Below are positions 45,201-53,898 of a stretch of DNA of 64,000 nucleotides, in pieces (positions within the stretch are counted from its first letter, which is position 1; every line of letters starts with the position of its first letter). Below the pieces are notes generated by a model, which saw only the letters and a program-made list of their open reading frames with translations, was not told the DNA's origin and searched no databases. Origin of the DNA: Zoroaster sp. YZ-2022 (lineage: Eukaryota > Echinodermata > Asteroidea > Forcipulatida > Zoroasteridae); assembly GCA_029582265.1 (NCBI GenBank), contig CM055821.1, positions 40,061,004-40,125,003 of the forward strand, read 5' to 3'. The position numbers were made by a program, and so were the translations under genes.

Positions 45201-48200
45201 TTTGTACGCATACAATATTACAGTGCGCTGACGGCTGGTACCAGCTATAACCACGGACAGACTGAGCAGCGTAATCTGTAGAAAACATCAAGTTTTTAGT
45301 AAATTTTAGCTTGTTTTGCAATGTAAGACAAAGAAAAACCATGGATCTAAGGTATTTACATCTTTAGGCAATGTATTCGTTTGTCGATACTTATTGGTAA
45401 TATTGACCTTATAGAGTATATACACATACAAACATGTACAAACACATGGGTGGCGAATAAGCGCCAGCGGCACTTCTGTTTTTTACATAGTGACAAATAA
45501 GTAATAGGCCTATACGCTATGCGTGCGCTGAAGTGATGAATAGGCGACCACATTTTTTTCATAGTGACGAATAAGTTCAAACCATCGTTACACATAGAAA
45601 ATCAACATTTTAAACAAAGTAAACACAGTAAATTACCAATCAGGTACTTATTAACACTTGGATGATAAAACGAAATGTGTTTTTTTTTATATAAAGCAAA
45701 AAACTAACAGCAAAAATGTGTCCAACTTAAAGCATGATTTACTCGTAACGCACTTTTTTTTCCGATTCGTCACTATGAGAAAAATGCGACGAATTCCATA
45801 GTGTCTGTTCCTGTCCATCACACCATTAACCCACCAACACATTCAAAATCTTGCAAAAAATCCAACAGATATCAATCAAAAATGTATAAAATATTCAGCA
45901 TATAGCCAACATTTTACTTTCACTTGATCAGTAGCCAACACAAGCATGACGGTTGGGACAAAAAAAAAGCAACCTTTACCGTGGAAATCGACATGCAATT
46001 TGAAAAAGAAAAATGTACAACTCATGTGATTAATATTGAATGTAATTGTTGTAATTTCAAGTCAAATTGCTGTTGTTTACATTGTGTGCCAGCAAAACCA
46101 TCTAAATAAAATACAAATTTCATTTTCTACAGCAATCATCTCAAGAAGTTTGATCCATTCCAAGACCAGAAGAACACAGCCTTGGAGCAGTCAGTAGATG
46201 CCTTGGTTATCCTAGCAGAGCACCTTGAGAGGACTACAGAAGAGAGCGGCATAACATTTGACTCTTTTGCAAGATTTATTCAGGTAAGGCCAGTGCAACA
46301 GGCATACATTATGTGCATACTAACCAGTGACAGTTTCAGCTCATTGTTTTTCCTGAGAACAATGAAAATTGTTTGAAACAAAACGATAGGATAGAAAATA
46401 TACAATAAAAACAATGAGTGTACCTTAGACACGAGGATATCTTGGGGTGTCGTGGCCGAGCGGTCTAGCTTACCGGATTCAAGTTCTGGTGTTAGCAACA
46501 TAATGTGGGTTCGAATCACGGCCATGACACTTGTGTCCTTGAGCAAGACACTTAATCATAATTGCTTCTCTCCACCCAGGGGTTAAATGGGTACCTGTGA
46601 AGGCAGAGTTGGTTTGCTCTATATGCGCTAGAAATGGCAGCAATTGAGTTGTATACTCCCCAGGGAGCTGAGATGGTTTCAGGAATGATTTATGAGCCTT
46701 ATGAGCAGGGATAATAATATAATGCGCCTTGAGCACCACTTAGTTGGTGGATACGTGCGCTATATAAATCCACACATTATTATTATTATTAACATTTATT
46801 TGTTGGTCATCAACAAATTACAAAAATGACATGTCATATCATCTGTAAAAAGATTATACATAGGTCATTACCAGTAATTTTCAGTCACTGTGTTTTTCTA
46901 ACTAGGACACTGATTCCATGCACAGTTGAAAGTCTGCTCTGATCATGACAATATTGTCCCTTTAATAAGATAAATTCATTATTATTCAATAGGCTTGGGC
47001 GGTTCCACAATTTCTGGAGCCGGTTCGGTTCCCAAAAAAAAACTCGGTTCCGAGTCGGAACCGGTTCCAAGAGATTCAAAGAAAAACATAAGGATTAAAG
47101 AAAATAATAAAACATACGGTCTATTCAAACTTCGTTGCGCCCTGATACAAAGGAGTTTCAATTTTCAACCACAAATGCAGTGATGATATTGTTGTTTAAT
47201 TTAAAATATGTTTCAGAAACTTTAAGGAAACTTTATAGAAACGTTAAGCTAAATTAGACTTAGAGATTTGTTTCCATTATCCTACCGTTAGCAAGCAACA
47301 TTACAAGCCGTGCCGTACATGCCATGGCTTTGTGCATGCTTCACGGGTTGGAGCAATAAGCAATTATACCACCCCCTATACACAAGGTACCATACTACCG
47401 TCCATGCGTATTGAAAGTACATGACTAAATAACTTTGTCACAAGATTATCCATATTACGGGGCCACCTTGATCATTCCACTTCTCAAGACACATGCTGTC
47501 AACATTTTTAACATCTCCATAACCAAAGTATCCATGTTATAGGGCAATTTATAAACAACAACAACAATGCTTACTACCAATGCACAGACATTGCGGTTTG
47601 CATCAGTTGTGTGTGTGGCGCCTTCACAAGTTTGTTGCAGTTTAGAGTTACATTTTGTCAGTCGCTCATCAAAGAGAATCAGGTATTTTGACTAGAGCCG
47701 AGTTCGTCCTTAGAGTCGGGTATTTTACTAGAGCCGTGGCTCTGGGAACCGGGTATTTGAAGGACTTGGTTCCGGAACCGACTCTTGCGGGTACCCGGTT
47801 CTTTAAAATAGTGGAACCACGGTTCCGTTTCTCAATTTGGAATCTGGTAGATCCGGGTACCTGCCGGAACCGCCCAAGCCTATTATTCAAGTGTTAAGAC
47901 AATAAAAACTCCCTTTGAAAGATTTATGCATAGGTCATTACCCCCCCCCCCCCCCAACCCTAAACCCTTAAAGCCCATGTACACTATTGGTAACCTAATA
48001 ACTTATGCACAGGTCTACACCCCCCCTTCAGCTTAGTGTATGTTTTGCACACTTTAAAAACTGAAAGAGTAACCTAAGTACATTTAATTAAACTAAGTAC
48101 ATTTAATGTTTTGTCTGTGTAAAACATGTTTTTAAGCAGTCAGGCATATCCATTTTCTCTCAGATTTCTCTGTGGGGAAATAAGTGTGACCTCTCCATCT

Positions 48201-48937
48201 CGGCTGGTGTAGAAAACTCACAGAAGATAAGCCCTCTTTTGCAACTCACAAAGTTGACAAATAAAATCCTTGTCAATGACACCGAGAAACTCTGGCAGGT
48301 GTTGCAAAAGTCGAGGGAGGGTAAAAATGTGAATCAGACGGTGAGATTAGACATTGTGCTTGACAACGCTGGCTTTGAGCTGTTTACCGATTTGTGCTTG
48401 GCGGAGTTAGCATTGCGAACTGATGTTGCAGATGTCGTCGTCATGCATTACAAAGCAATGCCATGGTTCGTGTCTGATGTTGGGCATGATGACTTCATGT
48501 ATACGCTGAACTTCCTGGAACACCATGAGAATGAGGTCTTGAAAAATCTTGGCACAAGTTGGAGTCGCAGACTGGACAATAAATCCTGGACCTTGCAGGA
48601 TCATCCATTTTGGACAACTCCACACGATTACAGTGAAATGCTGTCAGTCGCCCCCGACTTGTACTCGGAACTGTCCCGGTCAGATCTGATTCTCCTGAAG
48701 GGAGATTTGAACTACAGAAAGCTAGTCGGAGATCGTCAGTGGGAGCACACGGTTCCCTATGTCGAAGCCCTCTGTGGATTCTACCCTGCACCGCATTGTG
48801 CCTTGCGAACCTGTAAGGCCGATATCATCGTGGGACTTGTGGAGGGCCTGGATGAGAAAGTGGCAGCCGAGGACAAGGATTGGATGGTGGATGGAAAGTA
48901 TGCTGTGATCCAATTCTGTGGGCTTGTGAGAACTTAA
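42222..48937 (+). CDS. ARMT1: Damage-control phosphatase ARMT1 (DUF89 family)
   Basis: Five exons join in phase: 42222-42277, 42823-42928, 43922-44163, 46133-46283, 48164-48937. The protein is 442 residues, the length of human ARMT1. It opens MTANGSEALPPRLSARYDG and SFAYFTIKDRLPVIVTKVIN. Exon 3 gives PPSWFKSPWLYVECYMYRRI, diagnostic of the family. The last exon carries the metal site: LDNAGFELFTDL (Asp and Asn), then LLKGDLNYRKL (Asp), then ALRTCKADIIVGL. Family members are cytosolic Mn/Ni/Co-dependent phosphatases that clear damaged sugar phosphates such as fructose-1-phosphate; a glutamyl methyltransferase activity has also been reported and debated. All residues expected at the active site look intact. 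Introns hold a LINE tail, a PLE fragment, two MITEs, a SINE and a hAT element. AATAAA follows the stop by 52 bases. Confidence 0.96.
43159..43350 (+). mobile_element. 5'-truncated LINE 3' end, same family as 24100-26224
   Basis: From CACAATTCTTCAAAGATGAT to the (ATT)n tail it matches 26028-26224 closely, including CCTTGAGCGCCCAGCAGGGT. Lies in ARMT1 intron 2. Confidence 0.9.
44345..44473. mobile_element. Small inverted-repeat element in ARMT1 intron 3
   Basis: AAGATCTGACGTCACACTTT at 44345 pairs with AGAGTGACGTCAGATCTTT at 44455. CATGCCTAG motifs flank outside at 44249 and 44487 in direct orientation. Confidence 0.5.
44485..44695 (+). mobile_element. Penelope-like element 3' fragment with hammerhead-like core
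   Basis: Contains the hammerhead-like block (44538-44568), then GTTGAGTTGTAACCTCTAGT, hairpin AGTTCTTTTCAGAACT, AATTTCACATGGTGTCACCG and TATGCAAAGCTACAAG. Same order as in the fragments at 55026-55701 and 56972-57080. Lies in ARMT1 intron 3. Confidence 0.75.
44538..44568 (+). ncRNA. Hammerhead-ribozyme-like core, degenerate
   Basis: CTAAAGA (consensus CTGANGA, with G to A), C, stem II GATCAG / CTGATT closing loop AGCATA, then GAAAC. The CTGA box is mutated at an invariant base, so self-cleavage is not expected. Confidence 0.6.
44975..45795. mobile_element. 0.8-kb inverted-repeat element with CATAGTGAC subrepeats
   Basis: Left TTGCATTTTTCTCATAGTGA and right TCACTATGAGAAAAATGCGA are inverted termini. 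The motif CATAGTGACRAATMAG recurs inside at about 45160, 45487 and 45560. No coding capacity seen. Lies in ARMT1 intron 3. Confidence 0.75.
46447..46790 (+). mobile_element. tRNA-derived SINE with LINE-like tail
   Basis: The head (46447-46530) folds like a class II tRNA: acceptor halves GTGTCGT / ATGACAC, A box TGGCCGAGCGG, B box GGTTCGAATCA. The body has GTGTCCTTGAGCAAGACACT. The tail reads GCGCCTTGAGCACC then GGTGGATACGTGCGCTATAT and ends in (ATT)n, closely resembling the LINE end at 26150-26224. Lies in ARMT1 intron 4. Confidence 0.9.
46868..46961. mobile_element. TTAA-type MITE, copy E, right half only
   Basis: GTAATTTTCAGTCACTGTGT ... GATCATGACAATATTGTCCC followed by TTAA at 46962. The left half is missing. 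Confidence 0.75.
46990..47882. mobile_element. hAT-type element with 8-bp duplication, GGAACCGG-rich
   Basis: Exact 8-base duplication TTATTCAA (46982-46989, 47883-47890). Termini TAGGCTTGGGCGGTTCC and GGAACCGCCCAAGCCTA are perfect 17-base inverted repeats. Multiple GGAACCGGTTCC-like palindromes occur near both ends. 893 bases, no transposase frame. Lies in ARMT1 intron 4. Confidence 0.92.
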
Positions 48938-48988
48938 CATCATGGACTTCCAAAGCCGTAACTTTCATGTTTTCAATTGAGATATTAA

Positions 48989-48994
48989 AATAAA
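48989..48994 (+). promoter_or_regulatory. Polyadenylation signal AATAAA for ARMT1
   Basis: Canonical hexamer 52 bases after the ARMT1 stop and just before a MITE. Confidence 0.6.
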
Positions 48995-49002
48995 AAATTG
49001 TC

Positions 49003-49345
49003 TCCCAAAAAAGGCTCCAGTTTCTGGTCAAAGGCCGGCTTCAAAATCGTGGTGACGTGCTTTATTTAATAATTTTTGGGGTAATCTTTTTTTTTTTTTT
49101 TTTTTGCCAACTGTGAAATACATGATTATTGGAACCAGGCTGCACAAATCAGGCAAATAAATATTCATACCCCTACGCGAAAAAGTCAATTAAACACAGA
49201 ATGGCAGAATTCCTATCAATCCAGCAATTTTGGATGCAATTGGACATTGTTTCATAGCCAAAAAAAAAAAGAAAACTAAAAATGCTGAGGCGACGTGCAC
49301 GAAGACCAGAAACCGGACTGAAAAAGTCCTGGCTATGCCGCTGAC
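49003..49345. mobile_element. MITE, GTCTCCGG family, copy 4 (inverted)
   Basis: GGCTCCAGTTTCTGGTC at 49012 and GACCAGAAACCGG at 49303 form the ends; the interior is the reverse complement of copies at 8255 and 30036 (for example TGGACATTGTTTCATAGCC). Confidence 0.75.
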
Positions 49346-49574
49346 TGAAATGGATTATATTCAGAAACATATGAAGAGCCAATGTAGTGTTTAGCTTCTC
49401 ATTGGCTGGGTTGCAGGTATTTAAGAAGAATGAAATAACTGTCAATGTTTATCAAAATGAACGCACAAATGTATGAGTTGTATATTGTATTAACATCATC
49501 ACATTGTGACCCAAAGGTCAAATTGCATGACAATGCACAATATTAAAAACATCAAAACTGTAGTAAACATTAAA
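49346..49574. other. Intergenic spacer, no gene seen
   Basis: Short AT-rich sequence between MITE and LINE remnants. Confidence 0.3.
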
Positions 49575-49800
49575 CAAATTTATAAAAAGAACATTTAAAT
49601 TGATTGGTTAAGACACAAGAAAAATAGAATTATTATATTGCACATAGATTTGTCTGGCTCAAATCTTTAAAAAACTGCACACAGAAACTACCTGTTCAAC
49701 AAAATGATAAAAAGGTGAAATAGGCTGTTTTAAAAAGATGACTTATCATAGTGTGTGAACTGATGCGGGTATGAGACTCCCGTCTGGCAGGAAAAAATTG
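49575..49800 (-). mobile_element. Second, 5'-truncated 3' end of the LINE at 49907-52340
   Basis: On the minus strand CTGCCAGACGGGAGTCTCAT and the following degraded C-terminal codons (ending LFIILLNR) correspond to the terminal coding part at 49907-50040 (ending YFISLLNK). The two copies are arranged head to tail. Confidence 0.65.
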
Positions 49801-49906
49801 TAAAGTTTGGTAAAGAAACTGAAAAAAAATAACTTAATAATCTTGCACATAGTTTTGGTTGATATAAAACGTAAACGGGATTAATAAAAAGTTGATCACA
49901 GAGATT

Positions 49907-52340
49907 CTACTTGTTCAACAAGCTGATAAAATATGGTATTGGGCTGTTTTTGAACCGGGTTGTCCTGGTGCGTAAGTGGGAATAATGGTGTGCATTGCGC
50001 AGATTGCGGGCATGAGACTCCTGTCTGGTAGGAGGGAGGAGATCATTTGTACGTTCTGAATTGGCAAGCCCTTCGGCGAACCTGAGACAATGACTCTCCC
50101 TCCTATCAGCAAGAGACTCAAGCCCGCAGAGCTGCATAGCATCCGCATATGAAGTATAACGCTGGTTCTGCATGCACGTTTTTGCAGATGTTCCAGGGTT
50201 TTCCTCTGAGCAGCAGTAATAGAGGAAGACCAAGCAACATCAGCATATTCAGAAGCAGGTCTCACATAACATTTGTAAATTGATATGAGCTCATCATCAT
50301 TGAATCCAAACCTCTTGAGCAGGCAGAGTATATACAATTTTTGATTGGCTTTCTTGGAAATTTCATTAATATTTTTCTCCCATCGAAGGTCGTTCTGCAG
50401 CCAGACTCCAAGTATCTTTGTCTCAGATACAAAGTTCAGAGGGACTCCTGCAATGCTCAACTCGGCATGTGGTGGGGGTTTAGTTTTGAAACATGTTTGG
50501 ATGGCTTGGCACTTGGAGGGATTCAGTCTGAGTTTGTTGGTATTAGTCCATTCATTAAGTTCATCAAGAACAACTTGCAGCCCACTAGGTTGGAGACACG
50601 AGCGATTTTCAGCAAGTGTCAAGTCATCCACATATTTCCAGCACTTGCTCTTTTCACCCAAATCATGAGCAGCGTCGTTTATAACAACTTGAAAGCCAAT
50701 GGGGCCGAGTTTGGTTCCTTGAGGGAGAGCTCCACTGAGAACTTTGTACTCTGAGAGTGTTTGATTGTAACGTACACATTGGGCGCGGTTTCTGACAAAG
50801 TCACACAACCAAGGGACGATAGATCTGCGGACTTCCAGGCGGATAAATTTCTCAGTGAGGATGGTGTGGTCAATCATATCAAACGCTTTGGAGAAATCCG
50901 TCAGAACCACCGTCCCAATGTTGTCTACTCCGCCAGCACCATGATGGAGGAGACTAACTAAATAATGGGAGGTAGAAATGCCTTTGATATTGCCAAATTG
51001 CTGAGGGTCGATTTTGTCTTGAATATCATCCAAAACCCAGTTTGTTACAAAACCCTCCCCAATCTTTGCAAAGCAGTCGGTCAAAGAAACTGGTCTGAGT
51101 TTATCAGCCCTGGGGAGCTTTGTCTTGGGTATGGGTACTACTATGGCTTTTTTCCATTGCTTAGGCACCACCCCTTCTTTGTACGAACAATTCAGAACAT
51201 CAGTTAAAGGTGAACTCAACTCATACGCAAATTCTTTAACAAGATTGGGAGATATCCCATCGGGACCAGTTGCTTTGTTGGATTTGACATTTTTTAGTTC
51301 AGTATACACTTCCCAAGGATAGAGTGATGGTGGGGGCTCCATAGCTGGTAAATAGGCCTCGAGAACACCAAGATCCAGAGGGGGGATATGAGAAGACACC
51401 TTCACAAACTGATCATTAATTGTGTTGGCAATGGTGATATGATCTTCATCACTCACTCCCTGGACAGGTATTCTGAGGTCAGATTTAGTGTTACCAGTCA
51501 TTGATTTTATCTGCTGGTGCCACTTCCTAGGATTCGTTTCTTGTAGGATGCAGACTCTGTTAGCGTAGAAGTGAACTTTGGTCTTCTTAATCTCTCTACA
51601 GACCTAATTATTACGTAATTTATTGTACACCTTGACTCTACCTGATCTGAAAGCAACCTGCCTCTTTTTTACTGGTGATTTAACTTTCTGTGACATCCAA
51701 GGTTTATTATTGCTATGGACTTTTATTGTTTTCATGGGAAAGAATCTATCAACAGCACCGTGCAGAGACTCGGAGTGCATCTGCCTTCTGCTGGGTATTT
51801 TCAGCTTTGAGAACGTTTGTCCAGTCTTGTTCTTGGATCCACCTACCAAACTCTCAACTGTGAATCTTTCATGGGACGGTATGTCCTTTTGCTGCTCTGG
51901 TTTTTTATACCCAGCACTTCGGGTCTCCACAGGATACACACATGATCACTCTTTCCCAATGCTGACAAGGGAACTGGGTGTCTATAGTGAACATTAAAAT
52001 TGGACATGATAAGATCTAATGTGGCATGGGCACGTGTGGGGAATTTAACCAACTGTTTCAGATTACAATGTTTGAGAATGTTGTTTACAGGCATTCTGTT
52101 GAAATCTCCCATAATAGCGATGCCAATGTCCGGATATTTAGTGTGGAGGAGGTCCATGGATTCCAACAAATGCTGTGTGAGGTGATCTTGGTGGGAAGAA
52201 TCTGGTGGAATGTAAACGCCATATACAGCGATGACCGATGCATCTCTGGGTAGCTTCTTAGGTTGCAGTAGAGTCCACACACACTCCAGCTCATTGGGGA
52301 CTGAGATTTCTGGGATCTCACTTGCAGTGATTTGTGACTG
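49907..52340 (-). mobile_element. Non-LTR retrotransposon with long intact RT region
   Basis: Minus strand, 5' end truncated inside the APE endonuclease. Endonuclease remnant: DASVIAVYGVYIPPDSSHQD, IAIMGDFNRMPVNN, GKSDHVCILW (52250-51950). A shift near 51940 leads to the linker with SNNKPWMSQKVKSPVKKRQV, then one in-frame TAG at 51604-51606. The reverse transcriptase follows uninterrupted: NKATGPDGISPNLVKEFAYE, LRPVSLTDCFAKIGEGFVTN, LTDFSKAFDMIDHTIL, ALPQGTKLGPIGF and catalytic YVDD (near 50638). A last shift near 50170 moves to the true C-terminus GLESLADRRESHCLRFAEGL ending at 49907. CR1/jockey-group by motif style. Three lesions make it inactive. Confidence 0.92.
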
Positions 52341-53475
52341 AATGGGCTATTAAAATAATCAAGTAACTTGAGTGTTTTTGATAAAAATTACTCTTAATTC
52401 ATTGTTGCTTTTTAACAAGTTATATTTACCAGTTCATAAACAACTTCTTTGAAAGTTTAATACTATAATTATTCTCCGTATAAAAATTTAATTAAACTCC
52501 TTATACCTCTATCTATTCATGTTTAATCCCTTTTTTGTCCAGTCCCAAGACCAGTTGTTTGTATTTCGTCCCATTTTGCCTTTGAAAAATAATCTGCAAG
52601 GTTCGAAACATAAGGCCAATAACCATTATTTTGCACTATAATTATTCAACATATTTACAGCTCAATTCAATCATTATTACCTCTTACTCAGGTTCACAGC
52701 ATAGTCCATGTAAATCTTTACTCCCCATGTCTGTTTTGATTTAAATCTACACATTGCTCTTTTATAACATTCAAATAAGTTATTTCAATAAATATTTCAC
52801 AAATGCATGGAAAAAGATTCCTTTTATTTGAAAAAAAAATGTCCAAAACAGTTAAGACAATCTGATTAGATGAAACACGATCTCATCTGTTAAAGACCAG
52901 TCTTATCAAAATCAGAGCAGCGAATATTTGCACCATGCTTCACACACCAGCTTCTGCTAAATTTAACACATTTATCCGAAACGCAACAGGTGACGCAAAA
53001 TTGATCCAATCAACGCATCAGTTTTGCATCACTCTGACTTTGTGCGCACTTTTCGCCGTTTTCAACAATGAAATTTTGAATACGGAATTGAAACAAGCAT
53101 TTATTAATCCCAACACCCTAGCTATTTTGGCCAAGAACCTTCCTGAATATGCCAATACCATGCACAAACACTACCGCCCAACTGTTGGACTTAGCTGGAA
53201 TTAGGACGCCCGGCACCATGCAAGTCCATCAAAATCCAATAAAGGGAGTTTGAAGGGAATGAAAGTTCAACTTTACTACAGGTAAATAATCTCCCCTTCG
53301 GTCTTTTATCGCCAGTGGTCATCTGGCAAGTATATTTAATAAACTCTGAAAATCGGAAAGATATAATATATGAATAAAAATTGTCCACTAAGTTCAATAA
53401 CAATTATATTCCTGCTTATCTTAAATCTGTTATAAATTTCAGTATCATCTATGTACATATAATTATATTTTTACA
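52341..53475. other. AT-rich spacer with repeat fragment
   Basis: No gene recognised. 53117-53225 (AGCTATTTTGGCCAAGAACC ... CCAACTGTTGGACTTAGCTG) is repeated at 54404-54520. Confidence 0.4.
53117..53225. repeat. Dispersed repeat, copy near CHAC2 3' end
   Basis: Matches 54404-54520 including CAACTGTTGGACTTAGCTGG; related to the CCAAAATAGTTGGGAC motif at 21356. Confidence 0.7.
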
Positions 53476-53843
53476 TAATAATAATGGTGGATTTTGATAT
53501 AGCGCCAACTACATCACGATGTGATGTTCAAAGCGCTTTTACATTATTATCCCTGTTATCAGGCTACTTTAAATCACTCCTTTATCATTCTCAACTTCCT
53601 GGGAAGTATACAGCCCCCGCAACCCGTTAGGCACCCAACAACTAATCAAACACGAGTACCATCTCTGCCCTCACAGGTCCCCATTTACACCCCTGGGTGA
53701 AGAGAAGCAATTTATGCTTAGTGTCTTGCTCAAGGACACAAGTGCTGCAACCGGCATGGCTAGGATTCGAACCCACATTCTGACGACTCAGACACCAGAA
53801 CTCGAGTCCAGTGCACTATAGACCACTCGGCCACAAAACTCCA
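53476..53843 (-). mobile_element. tRNA-derived SINE, minus orientation
   Basis: Reverse complement shows A box TGGCCGAGTGG, B box GGTTCGAATCC, body GTGTCCTTGAGCAAGACACT, and tail GCGCTATATCAAAATCCACC then (ATT)n. Same family as 46447-46790 with a variant tail. Lies just downstream of CHAC2. Confidence 0.88.
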
Positions 53844-53898
53844 TAGACAGACAAACAATAACACAAGTAGTTTCAAAATTATTTAAATGTCTTTAATA

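Noticed and set aside
46447..46530. Functional tRNA gene
   Set aside because: It folds like a tRNA but is followed by a SINE body and LINE-type tail, so it is the SINE promoter head.
48407..48943. Minus-strand open frames over the ARMT1 last exon
   Set aside because: Shadow frames of a clearly conserved plus-strand coding exon.
50341..51322. Plus-strand open frames over the LINE
   Set aside because: Antisense shadows of the minus-strand reverse transcriptase.
52935..53204. 89-codon open frame with possible host function
   Set aside because: Its C-terminal half is the dispersed repeat also found at 54404-54520; no domain or splice support.
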